Positions 34,645 through 43,252 of a stretch of DNA of 64,000 nt are shown piece by piece. Under the pieces are notes generated by a model. It had not been told where the DNA came from and searched no databases. It worked only from the letters and a program-made list of their open reading frames with translations. The number at the start of each line of letters is the position of its first letter. The stretch's first letter is position 1. The position numbers and the translations under genes are program-made. Source of the stretch: Mycolicibacterium monacense (GTDB taxonomy: Bacteria; Actinomycetota; Actinomycetes; Mycobacteriales; Mycobacteriaceae); assembly GCF_010731575.1 (NCBI RefSeq), contig NZ_AP022617.1, positions 4,836,001 to 4,900,000 of the forward strand, read 5' to 3'.

Positions 34645-34791
34645 ATGACCCAACCAGCTAGCAATCCCGCAGAGAGCAGGCTGCGTGAACGGCTTGAGAA
34701 GCACGGGAGCCGCGGAATCGTGAAGGTTACATCCGCCGAGGGTGCTGCCGTCTCGCGGGAGACTGCGTCGAAGCTGGTTCCCGCTAGTTAG
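34645..34791 (+). CDS. Possible 48-residue upstream small protein
   Basis: ATG 34645, with GAAGGA upstream, opens a frame MTQPASNPAESRLRERLEKH followed by GSRGIVKVTSAEGAAVSRET and ASKLVPAS. It ends 25 bp before the start proposed for the membrane protein, so it could be a leader gene of the same transcript. Support is codon use and the ribosome site only. Confidence 0.35.
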   Translation: MTQPASNPAESRLRERLEKHGSRGIVKVTSAEGAAVSRETASKLVPAS

Positions 34792-34816
34792 GACGGCTAG
34801 TCGGGGGACCGGGGCG

Positions 34817-36250
34817 GTGGATCTACCAGGTGACCTCCCGCAGTGGCCTGCGTGTAAGCCGCTGGGAAAGTACTTCCACAGCCTGCTCTCAGATCCGGGC
34901 TGGGTGCGACGACGGGTCGAGACCGTCGAAGTAATCAATACGGTGCGCTTCGAACGTGCGGTCTCACTGGATATCGATGTCGATGACCTTGCGAAGCGGG
35001 CGACCGATTCCGGTGTTTCCGATGTCACGAATCTCTACGTTCCCATCGCCTCCTTCAAGAAACGGCTGCTGATCGATTTTGACGTCGTGGACCAAGATGG
35101 CCAAACGATGTCTCTGGTGACTAGTGACGAAGACAGCCATGCTGCGCTCGCGATGCTCTTGGCAACCGCGGAAGGCAGTGGCATAGATCCGTCGAGGCTG
35201 AGTTCCGGCGCGCTGCAGAAACTTCACGACATTGTTCGTCATCCGGCCTCGACCGAAGACGCGGCAGTGATTGCGCGCGCGAGCCGCTCGTCAGGTCGGC
35301 TGGAAGTACCGGGTTGGCAACTCAAGCCGGGCTACAACGTCACCGACGCCGACATCAAATTCTGGCGGGAGACCTTATTCGCCGATGCCGGCTTCGTAAG
35401 CCGGATCGCTGAGTTCACCACGCAGTACATGCCGATAATCAGCGTCAGACGTGACCGAACGCCGACCATCGTGAAGTACCGGACCATCGAGAGCGAGCCA
35501 GCCGCGGACTTCGATAAGTGGACCATGGCTGAGCGTTTGGGTTGGAACGAGATCTACATCGGGATCGAGACGCCCAGTATCGGCCGTGCGCAGCGCGAGC
35601 ATGTTCGCATTTCCTCCCCCGGCGGCGTCTTCGCGGTGAGCGTCGATGTCGCGGTGGCGGAAACGCTCGACTCCGGCCCACTCACGCCACAGCCATCAGG
35701 AAGCGAGTTCACAGGCCGCGTCACGCCGGAACGCGCCTTGGTCTATACGTCTGGACGGCAGAGTTCGGATCTGCACCAGGTAATCGTCGGGATTCGACCA
35801 ACCATTACAGGGTTTAGGACGCCAGCGTTGATTGGCACGCTGCTAAGCGCCCTAGTTCTGGTCGGCGGGGCGGTTGGGCAGTGGACCGGGAACGTTCTAG
35901 GCAAAATCGTCGATCACAGCACAGATCCGGCGGTTGCCATCCTGATTGTCATCCCCTCACTGATTGCGGCCTACGTCGTCAGGGAGGGCGAACATGAGGT
36001 CAGATCGAAGCTTCTGTCTGTACCTCGGGCCGTCGTGATGTTGACGTCAGGGCTCACATTCGTTGCCGCTGCTGCCACTATTGCGCAGTTCAGCGGGCAC
36101 ATTCTGGCGATTGTTTGGATCGCGTGTGGGGCGGTATGCATCATCGCATTGCTCTACCTCTGGGCCGTATGCGCACGAATAGACAACCACCACAAACGAA
36201 TCGTCGCTACGAGCAATTCTCAGAGTAGTCAACCTATCTACAAGCTCTGA
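34817..36250 (+). CDS. Unknown protein with large soluble domain and four C-terminal TM helices
   Basis: This is a 477-aa protein, start GTG 34817. The first ~330 residues are soluble, mixed alpha/beta (RVETVEVINTVRFERAVSLDIDVDDL; NLYVPIASFKKRLLIDFDVVDQDG; ERLGWNEIYIGIETPSIGRAQREHVRIS). Four TM segments follow (ALIGTLLSALVLVGGAVGQW, VAILIVIPSLIAAYVV, VVMLTSGLTFVAAAATIAQF, ILAIVWIACGAVCIIALLYLW). GC content and codon use differ from core genes, consistent with transfer. A sensor or effector in the defence island is possible; no family recognised. Confidence 0.6.
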   Translation: MDLPGDLPQWPACKPLGKYFHSLLSDPGWVRRRVETVEVINTVRFERAVSLDIDVDDLAKRATDSGVSDVTNLYVPIASFKKRLLIDFDVVDQDGQTMSLVTSDEDSHAALAMLLATAEGSGIDPSRLSSGALQKLHDIVRHPASTEDAAVIARASRSSGRLEVPGWQLKPGYNVTDADIKFWRETLFADAGFVSRIAEFTTQYMPIISVRRDRTPTIVKYRTIESEPAADFDKWTMAERLGWNEIYIGIETPSIGRAQREHVRISSPGGVFAVSVDVAVAETLDSGPLTPQPSGSEFTGRVTPERALVYTSGRQSSDLHQVIVGIRPTITGFRTPALIGTLLSALVLVGGAVGQWTGNVLGKIVDHSTDPAVAILIVIPSLIAAYVVREGEHEVRSKLLSVPRAVVMLTSGLTFVAAAATIAQFSGHILAIVWIACGAVCIIALLYLWAVCARIDNHHKRIVATSNSQSSQPIYKL

Positions 36251-36476
36251 TTGCCGAAGTAGGACTTTCCCCTCGCCCTCGGGCAGTACCGACCTCTCGT
36301 GCGTCAACTCAATCGGCGCTCCTCGGCGTGAAAATGGAGCATCCGCCGCAGAATCACGATCGGCTTGCGGTCAGCTCAAGGGTGCTCACCCTTCCGACAC
36401 GCCTGGGACTTGACCCCGTGTGTTGGACACGCTCAATCCCAGGAATGTGCTGGGGGAAGCGAGATGATCCAACCCG

Positions 36477-36809
36477 ATGGCAAGGAAAAATTACCCCGAT
36501 GAGTTCAAGCGTGACGCGGTCGCGCTCTACCGGGACACCGAGGGCGCGACGATCGCCCAGATCGCTGCCGAGCTCGGTGTCAGCGAGGCCACGCTCTCGG
36601 CGTGGTGCAAGTCGGCCGGGGTGCCGATTCGGCACCGCCGCGGTGTCGTAGTGGCCGAGCCTGTGCCAGGGGCCGAGAGCCCTGAGCAGGAGCTGGCCCG
36701 CCTCCGCAGTGAGGTCAAGGCGTTACGCGCCACCGAGGCGCGGTTGTCCACCGAGCGTGACATCTTGCGGTCGGCGGCCAAATATTTCGCCGGGGAGACG
36801 AACTGGTGA
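36477..36809 (+). CDS. IS3-family transposase OrfA
   Basis: This 110-aa protein has an N-terminal HTH (YPDEFKRDAVALYRDTEGATIAQIAAELGVSEATLSAWCKSAG) and a C-terminal leucine-zipper-like helix (EQELARLRSEVKALRATEARLSTERDILRSAAKYFA), as in OrfA proteins that bind the IS ends. Its stop overlaps the orfB start by GTGA, the place where programmed frameshifting or reinitiation makes OrfAB. This frame is intact. Confidence 0.92.
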   Translation: MARKNYPDEFKRDAVALYRDTEGATIAQIAAELGVSEATLSAWCKSAGVPIRHRRGVVVAEPVPGAESPEQELARLRSEVKALRATEARLSTERDILRSAAKYFAGETNW

Positions 36810-37703
36810 GCCGCTTTCAGTTTGTCGCCGACCACCTGCACGCCTTCGAGGTGAAGTGGCTCTGCGCAGTCGTCGAGGTTGCGCGTTCGTCGTTCTACGC
36901 GTGGTTGGCCGGTGCTGACGGACGAGCGGCCCGTCGGGCTGCTGACGAGGCGCTGGCCGAGCGTATCCGCGCCGTCCACGACGAGGACAACACCTACGGG
37001 CGCCGCGGATCACCGCCGAGCTCAACGACGGTGCGCCCGAGGGGCAGCGGGTCAACCACAAGCGGGTGGCTCGGGTGATGCGCGGCGCCGGGATCGCCGG
37101 TTATCGACGCCGACGTCGGGTCAAGACGACCGTGGCGGACCCGGCGAACCAGAAGGTCCCCGACCTGCTCAAACGCGATTTCACCGCCGCGCAGGTCAAC
37201 ACCCGTTACGTCGGCGACATCACCTACTTGCCATTGGCGACCGGCGCCAACCTGTACCTGGCCACCGTGATCGACTGCTGTTCACGGCGGGTCGCCGGGT
37301 GGGCGATCGCCGATCACATGCGCACCGAACTGGTCATCGATGCGCTCAAAGCCGCTGCTGCACTGCGGGTTCACTGGCTGGTGCAATATTCCATGCAGAT
37401 CATGGAAGTCAGTACACCTCACGGGATTTCGCGAATCTCTGCCGCGATCTGGGGGTCGTCCAGTCGATGGGTGCGGTGGGGTCAAGTGCCGATAACGCGT
37501 TGGCCGAATCGTTCAACGCCGCCCTCAAGCGCGAGATTCTGCAAGACCGTGCCTGCTGGCCGGACGCGGCGATCTGCCGCCGTGAGGTCTTTCGGTGGCT
37601 GGCCCGCTACAACACCACACGACGGCACTCCTACTGCCGTCATTCCAGCCCCGCGACCTACGAAAGGAACCTGACACCGGCTACGCTGCCCGAAGCCGCA
37701 TAA
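36806..37703 (+). pseudogene. IS3-family transposase OrfB with two frameshifts
   Basis: Three consecutive frames are needed to read OrfB. Frame one (36806-~37005) gives FQFVADHLHAFEVKWLC...IRAVHDEDNTYG. Frame two (~37008-37370) gives ITAELNDGAPEGQRVNHKRVARVMRGAG and the first Asp in VGDITYLP. Frame three (~37372-37703) gives FHADHGSQYTS with the second Asp and ALAESFNAALKRE with the Glu. Single-base indels near 37006 and 37371 break it, so this copy cannot make transposase on its own. Confidence 0.88.
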
Positions 37704-37721
37704 CCACAAATCCCGTGTCCA

Positions 37722-40700
37722 CTACATGGGGGCAAGGCCCCCTCGACCCTGGGAATGTGTTGATGCCGAGCCGGGCGACTGCCTTGAAGCCGATGCCGCC
37801 GCTTCCGCGTAACCCGGCGCCAGCGCCTCCATCTGCTCGATCACCAACTTGATCGCCGCCGGCTGCTTGTCTGGCGGGTACTTGTACTTCACCAGCAGTC
37901 GCTTGATCGACGAGCGCAGCTTGGCCCGAACGTCATCGCGCACGGTCCAGTCGGTCTTGGTGTCGCGCTGCATGACGCCAACGAGCTCGCGGGCGATCTG
38001 CGCCAGCACGTCCTCACCTTGCAGTTCGACGGCGGAGTCGTTCTGCGCGACGGCGTCGTAGAACGCCAGTTCGTCATGCGATAACGGCGGACTGAAGTGC
38101 GCCCCCCGATTCCCTTCGGCGGCAACCTCTTTGGCCATCTCAATCAACTCGGCGATCACCTCGGCCGAGGTGAGCTGCTGGTTGGTGTACCGCCGCATCA
38201 GGTTGGTGAGACGTTCGGAGAACGCCCTCTGCCGTACCACGTTGCTCTTGGTGGCACGTACCGCTTCTTCGGTGATCACGGCGCGCAGCGCCTCGATCGC
38301 CAGGTGCGGGTTGCCCGCGGCGGCGGCCTTGGTCTCGAACTCCGGAGTGAGATCGGACAGCGAGGGCTTCGGCAGCCCCGCCGCGTCGTAGATGTCGACG
38401 ATGCCGTCGGAGGCCGTGGAGTCATACACCAGTGATTCGAGCATCCGCCGGATCGCCTCCGGTACCGGCTTTCCGGAGGCCTGCCGGTCATTGGCGTCGA
38501 ACTTGGCCATCCACACCCGGACCTCTTCGTAAAATTTGGCGGTCGGGCGCAGTGCATCGAGCGTCTGGCTGCCGGCGCACAGCGACCAGGCCCGCGAGAG
38601 CTGATTGGCCAAGGTGCGGAACCGGTCTCCGAGCGTCGCCTCCCCCTCGGGGACCTGGTTTCCGGCGGTTGCCGGTGAGCGCAGGTAATTTGTCAGCCCC
38701 ACGGCGGCCTTCATCCAGCCATGCGGCTGAGCCACTTTGGATCGCCAGTCGTATTCGCTGCACAGCGCGTCCAGCTGGGCGATCAGCGTCTCGGTCAGCG
38801 CGACAGCCTCGTCGATGTTCTTGCCGACGGGCTTCTCTTTCCGATCGGTCTGGGTGTACTCGGCCAGCGCCTTGTTCAGGTTCTCGACCAGTGGCGCGTA
38901 GGCGACCAGCAGACCGTTGGGCTTCTCCCGGAAGGTGCGGTTCACGCGGGCCAGCGTCTGCATGAGCAGCGCGCCCTTCAGGGGGCGGTCGAGGTAGAGG
39001 GTGTGCAACGGTGGCGCGTCGAACCCGGTCAGCAGCATGTCCTTGACGAGCACGATCTGCAGTTCGTCATCGGGATCGCGCAGTCGCTGTTGGATGGTCT
39101 TGTTCTGTGCGTCGCGGCGAACGTGCTTGCCCACCAGGCCCTGGTCCTTGGCGCTTCCCGAGTAGACGACCTTGATGACACCCTTGTCGACGGCGTCGTC
39201 GTGCCATTCGGGTTTGAGTTTGATGATCTCTTCGTAGAGTTGGGCACAGATCTCACGGGTGGCGCCGACGATGAATGCCTTGCCCGGGCAGGAGATGAAT
39301 TTCCGCATCTCGGCCGAGCGGGCTTCCCAGTGCTCCACGATGTCGCGTGCCAGTGCCGCGAGCCGATCGGGTGCGCCGTACACGGCGTTGATGACGGCCA
39401 CCGACTTCTCGATCTGATCACGCTCGACGTCGTCGAGTCCGGAGGTCACCTCATCGGCCGCCTTATCGAGATCGTCCTCGGTGACGCCCGCGGCGAGAGA
39501 GACCTTGATCAGCCGGGGCTCGAAATACACCGGCACCGTGGCTTTGTCGTTGACGGCGCGAGTCAGGTCGTAGACGTCGATGTCGGGGCCGAACACCTCG
39601 CGGGTGTCACGGTCGGCGTCGGCGATCGGGGTGCCGGTGAAGGCGATGTATACCGCGTTGGGCAACGCGTCGCGGATGTGCCGGGCGTAGCCGTCGAGGT
39701 CGTCGTAGTGGCTGCGGTGCGCTTCGTCGACGACGACGATGAGGTTGCGGCGGTCAGTCAGCAGCGGATGGTCGGCGCCGGCTTCGCGTTCGGCCTTGGA
39801 TAGGCCGAACTTCTGCAGCGTGGTGAAGTAGATCCCTCCCGTGGAACGGTTCGACAGTTCATCGCGCAGCTGGGCCCGACTGGTGACCTTGATCGGCGAT
39901 TCGCCCAGAAGCCTTGAGCGGTCGAAGGTTGCATAGAGTTGGCCATCGAGGTCTTTGCGGTCGGTGACGACGATGACGGTGGGGTTCTTGAGCTTGGGTT
40001 GTTGGGCCACCAGGTGGGTGTAGAGCTCCATCTCCATGGATTTGCCGGAACCCTGCGTGTGCCAGACAACACCGGCCTTGCCGTTGCTTTCGGCGGCCAC
40101 CACCGTCGAGCCGACCGCCTTGGTGACGGCAAAGTACTGGTGCGGCTTGGCGATCCGTTTGATCAGACCGTCTGCGCCGGCGTCGAATGCGGTGAAGTTT
40201 CGGACCAGCTGAAGGAATCGTTCGGGGTTGAACAGGCCGTCGATCAAGTACTCGAGTTCGGTACCCAGGTGCACGTCGTCAACCGGTTCGCCGAAGGTCA
40301 CCGGCTTGCCGTCGTCGTCGACGTTCCATGGGGCGTAGTGCTCCAGCGGGGTGAACGGGGTGCCGTAGCGCGCGGTGATGCCGTCACTGATGACGTTGAG
40401 CACCGCGAACCGGAAGGCCATCGGAAACTCGCGCAGGTAGGTGGCGAATTGCGCGTGCGCGCCGGGCAGGTCGGCGTATTTGGAGCCGGCTTGCTTGAGT
40501 TCGAAGAACGCGATCGGCATCCCGTTGAGATAGAGCACGATGTCGAAACGGCGGTCGTACTCGGCGGAGCGGACGGTGACCTGCTGCACGGCCAGGAGTT
40601 CGTTCTCCTCAGGCCGGTGGCTGATCAGCCGAATCGTCGGGTTCTGTTCGATGCCATCGGAATCCACATAGCTGATGCCCCGGTAGCCGCTGACCAGGTA

Positions 40701-40970
40701 TTGGTGCAGCCGGTAGTTCTCGGCGATGGCATCCTGGGATGACGGCTGCAGGATCGCCGCACGGGCTTGTTCGAGGTATTCGCCGGGCACCTCGGGGTTG
40801 AGTTCGCGCATCTTGGTCAGCAGTCGCTCGGGCAGCACCAGCTCGTCCCAGCTGGTGCGACCGTTCTCGATGCCCGGTGCGATGACGGAACCGTTGAGCG
40901 GCAACCACTCTTGCTGCGCAAGCGTCTCCAGTGCGACGGATTCCCATTCGGCTTCACTGAATTCGCTCAT
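37722..40970 (-). CDS. hsdR: Type I restriction enzyme R subunit, 3' end altered by IS
   Basis: This 1082-aa protein has an N-terminal PD-(D/E)xK nuclease (FDIVLYLNGMPIAFFELKQ, ~residues 135-155), SF2 translocase motifs GVVWHTQGSGKS (~300) and VVDEAHRSHY (~415), AFTGTPI, and LLTGFDAPPLHTLYLDRPLKG, and a C-terminal helical assembly domain. It cuts DNA after ATP-driven translocation as part of R2M2S. It is last in the operon, overlapping the nucleotidase gene by ATGA. The last 5-6 codons and the stop lie inside the IS3 element, so the native C-terminus is lost or replaced. Confidence 0.95.
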   Translation of the reverse strand: MSEFSEAEWESVALETLAQQEWLPLNGSVIAPGIENGRTSWDELVLPERLLTKMRELNPEVPGEYLEQARAAILQPSSQDAIAENYRLHQYLVSGYRGISYVDSDGIEQNPTIRLISHRPEENELLAVQQVTVRSAEYDRRFDIVLYLNGMPIAFFELKQAGSKYADLPGAHAQFATYLREFPMAFRFAVLNVISDGITARYGTPFTPLEHYAPWNVDDDGKPVTFGEPVDDVHLGTELEYLIDGLFNPERFLQLVRNFTAFDAGADGLIKRIAKPHQYFAVTKAVGSTVVAAESNGKAGVVWHTQGSGKSMEMELYTHLVAQQPKLKNPTVIVVTDRKDLDGQLYATFDRSRLLGESPIKVTSRAQLRDELSNRSTGGIYFTTLQKFGLSKAEREAGADHPLLTDRRNLIVVVDEAHRSHYDDLDGYARHIRDALPNAVYIAFTGTPIADADRDTREVFGPDIDVYDLTRAVNDKATVPVYFEPRLIKVSLAAGVTEDDLDKAADEVTSGLDDVERDQIEKSVAVINAVYGAPDRLAALARDIVEHWEARSAEMRKFISCPGKAFIVGATREICAQLYEEIIKLKPEWHDDAVDKGVIKVVYSGSAKDQGLVGKHVRRDAQNKTIQQRLRDPDDELQIVLVKDMLLTGFDAPPLHTLYLDRPLKGALLMQTLARVNRTFREKPNGLLVAYAPLVENLNKALAEYTQTDRKEKPVGKNIDEAVALTETLIAQLDALCSEYDWRSKVAQPHGWMKAAVGLTNYLRSPATAGNQVPEGEATLGDRFRTLANQLSRAWSLCAGSQTLDALRPTAKFYEEVRVWMAKFDANDRQASGKPVPEAIRRMLESLVYDSTASDGIVDIYDAAGLPKPSLSDLTPEFETKAAAAGNPHLAIEALRAVITEEAVRATKSNVVRQRAFSERLTNLMRRYTNQQLTSAEVIAELIEMAKEVAAEGNRGAHFSPPLSHDELAFYDAVAQNDSAVELQGEDVLAQIARELVGVMQRDTKTDWTVRDDVRAKLRSSIKRLLVKYKYPPDKQPAAIKLVIEQMEALAPGYAEAAASASRQSPGSASTHSQGRGGLAPM

Positions 40971-42070
40971 TGGTGTCCCTCTGCTGGGTTGGGATCGGCG
41001 GCGAGTTCGGCCCCGAGTTCGGCGATGGTCGGCAGGCTGGATTCGAGGTCGTCGGGCAGTTCTTCGGTGATGGCCACCATCTGGGGGTCGACTAGCGGAG
41101 GAAACGCGATGTCGGCTGTCGGCACCACGTCGTCAGCCGAGTCCTGCACATTGGCAACGCCATAGGGAATGTGGACCCCAGCGATGTGTTCAAGCGCGCT
41201 ATCGAGATGTTGCTGCTGATCGTCGAAGAAAATATGCGGTCCGAGAACCTCGAGCACCCTCGACTTCTCGATACCTCCGAGAAAGAACGCGTCGTTGACG
41301 TTCACTCCCCAATCGCGCATCGAGTGAACTGCACGTTCGTGGGCCGGAGCATTTCGTGCCGTGATCAACGAGATGCGCAACCGAGGTACATACGACGGGT
41401 CAGCCGCCCGCCGCTCGTCCTCAAGAGTTTGGATGCGGTTCAGATCAGCGAGAAGCGGCTTCAGTAGTCCAGGTGCGAGCGGGACGTGGCTCTTGACGTC
41501 CTCATGCTCGAGGTAGTCCTCGATTAAATCCGCTTCCCGGTAGACCCGCTCGGACTCGTCGCTTGCCAAAACCCCATCGAAGTCAAACGCCACGCGAAGC
41601 GACGGATCAGCATCGTCGTACGTCGCCGTCGATGGCAGCACATGGCCTGCAGGGAGATCCCGCTTGATTGCCGCATCGACATCGTCGCGATCGGCGGTTA
41701 GGAACAGAGACATTTCGAATGCCTCGATGTATCCGTAGGGCGCCTGGCCCTGTGTGAATACCGATCGAGTAATCGGCAGCCCGTGCTTCCTGACCGAGCG
41801 CATAACCCGCAGTCCGGTCATCGGATCGTTGTGCGACAGGATGATCACCTCGACCAACGGATTGCCCGGCCGTAGGTCGTTGAGGTTCAAGAGTCGCCGA
41901 ATGAAGGGGAAAGCGACTCCCGGTACGAGTGTCTGGTCGATCCGCTCGTCCTGATACGTCCGGTACTTGTCCTCTCCATGCTCGCGAAAGTAGGCGTCCG
42001 ATTCCGTGAGATCGAACAGCGCGCTCGACGCGACGCCGACCACCAACTTGTCACTCAGTTCGTACGGCAT
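40967..42070 (-). CDS. Cytosolic-type (cN-I-like) 5'-nucleotidase inside the RM operon
   Basis: This 367-aa protein fits the cN-I/PF06189 family: an N-terminal KLVVGVASSALFDLTESDAYFREHGEDKYRTYQ block, LVEVIILSHNDPMTGLRVMRSV, then the HAD-type catalytic motif VAFDFDGVLASDESE (~residues 164-178, DxD nucleophile and acid), SLITARNAP, and HIFFDDQQQHLDSA. It hydrolyses (deoxy)nucleoside monophosphates in this family. It touches hsdS (adjacent codons) and overlaps hsdR by 4 bp, so it is an integral operon member. A role in nucleotide depletion or recycling of restriction products is inferred. Confidence 0.85.
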   Translation of the reverse strand: MPYELSDKLVVGVASSALFDLTESDAYFREHGEDKYRTYQDERIDQTLVPGVAFPFIRRLLNLNDLRPGNPLVEVIILSHNDPMTGLRVMRSVRKHGLPITRSVFTQGQAPYGYIEAFEMSLFLTADRDDVDAAIKRDLPAGHVLPSTATYDDADPSLRVAFDFDGVLASDESERVYREADLIEDYLEHEDVKSHVPLAPGLLKPLLADLNRIQTLEDERRAADPSYVPRLRISLITARNAPAHERAVHSMRDWGVNVNDAFFLGGIEKSRVLEVLGPHIFFDDQQQHLDSALEHIAGVHIPYGVANVQDSADDVVPTADIAFPPLVDPQMVAITEELPDDLESSLPTIAELGAELAADPNPAEGHQ

Positions 42071-43252
42071 CTACGTGGAGTCTCCAACGATCTGCTCAGC
42101 AGCCTTCACTGTGACCCTTCCGGACATGAGCAGCGGAAGAAGCTCGTCGCGAGTGGCTGCCAGCCGTAGATTCTCGACCTCAGCCGCGAGGGCAACTGAC
42201 CACAAGGAACTCATAGTCGCATCGATACGTTCAACAGACTCCCGTCTCGCAATCGGTACAGGCTCGTCGAGATGCCGCCGTTGGATGTGACCCATGGTGG
42301 TGGCCTTATCGCTCGCAATAGCTTTGAACTCAGCGAGCTTTGAACGTATCGCTTGGTTCACCAACCACATTGGATAGTCGGGCTTCGGAATCACCTTGAA
42401 GATGTGCTGATTCACGATTGCCTCCGGCCGGTACCATCGCGCAACGGTCAGCGATCCAGACCAGGCAAAGAGCAAGTCCCCGGGGCGAACCAAATGCTCC
42501 TCAGGAACCTCGATATCGTTGTACACCGTCGAGGAACCGATTCCTGAATTAAGTTCCGCGATCCGCACCACGACGCGACCGGTGCCGGTCGCACCTTTCG
42601 TGAAGGCTCGGCCATTCACGAAGTTTGCGAGTTGAGACAGCGGCACTAGCTGTCCACCAAATGTGGCCTCGTTCCATACTGATCTGGCCAGCGTATCTGC
42701 GCTCTCCAACACCCGTTCGTTCGCCGCAATCTTCTCGTCGAGTGCACCCAGTACTTCCGCAATCGCTCGCTGCACAGGTATCGACGGAAGGCTCACAACG
42801 ACGCGCAGCTGGTCTCGGAGACTGAAGTAAGGCGCCATGTCGGTACCAAACGCTAACTGCCGAAGCTGCGTCGAAAACTCCCTACTACGTGCCCAGTAGT
42901 ACAAGTATCCGCTGTCAATCTGAGCACGGTCTACAACGCGCCAATAGCTAAGATGGGGCGAGTAGACAAAGCTGGGAGCATTGTCAGGAACTCGGCCCAC
43001 CCGGCCGATGCTGTTCCCCTTAGTTGTAATGACCAAGTCACCAGCTTCGCCGAGCTTGCCATCGACGCGGGCATCTTGGTCAAATGCGTCCAGTCCTGCC
43101 CAGCTAAACCCGTTGTCCGACAAAGCTCCCGCCCTCAAGAACAACGGTCCGCCACCGCGCAACTCCTCGACCTTTGCCCTGTAGCCGTCTCCGATCACTA
43201 GCGCTCCGTCAGCCACTAGTGCGCCCGTCGTGCGGGGTAGCCATTCACCCAC
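42071..43252 (-). CDS. hsdS: Type I restriction enzyme specificity subunit
   Basis: This is a 393-aa HsdS. There are two target-recognition halves, each followed by a helical spacer: the first ends SLPSIPVQRAIAEVLGALDEKIAANERVLESADTLARSVW, the second ends SVERIDATMSSLWSVALAAEVENLRLAATRDELLPLLMSG. DNA of this gene is less GC-rich than hsdM/hsdR, as usual for exchangeable TRDs. GTG 43252 is taken as start because it overlaps the hsdM stop by 8 bp; an upstream alternative at 43315 is inside hsdM. Confidence 0.9.
   Translation of the reverse strand: MGEWLPRTTGALVADGALVIGDGYRAKVEELRGGGPLFLRAGALSDNGFSWAGLDAFDQDARVDGKLGEAGDLVITTKGNSIGRVGRVPDNAPSFVYSPHLSYWRVVDRAQIDSGYLYYWARSREFSTQLRQLAFGTDMAPYFSLRDQLRVVVSLPSIPVQRAIAEVLGALDEKIAANERVLESADTLARSVWNEATFGGQLVPLSQLANFVNGRAFTKGATGTGRVVVRIAELNSGIGSSTVYNDIEVPEEHLVRPGDLLFAWSGSLTVARWYRPEAIVNQHIFKVIPKPDYPMWLVNQAIRSKLAEFKAIASDKATTMGHIQRRHLDEPVPIARRESVERIDATMSSLWSVALAAEVENLRLAATRDELLPLLMSGRVTVKAAEQIVGDST

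Larger units (their letters stand above)
36405..37740 (+). mobile_element. IS3-family insertion sequence, 1336 bp
   Basis: Imperfect 27-bp terminal inverted repeats lie at 36405-36431 (starting GGGACTTGACCCC) and 37714-37740 (the complement starts GGGCCTTGCCCCC). In the inner 22 bp, 18 match. The element is flanked by a 3-bp duplication CCT (36402-36404 and 37741-37743), typical of IS3 family insertion. It carries orfA and a broken orfB in overlapping frames. The right end has replaced the end of hsdR. Confidence 0.85.

Noticed and set aside
36806..37703. Active OrfB through programmed frameshifting
   Set aside because: The programmed site in IS3 is at the orfA/orfB junction; the two extra shifts near 37006 and 37371 fall inside conserved domains, so they are mutations.
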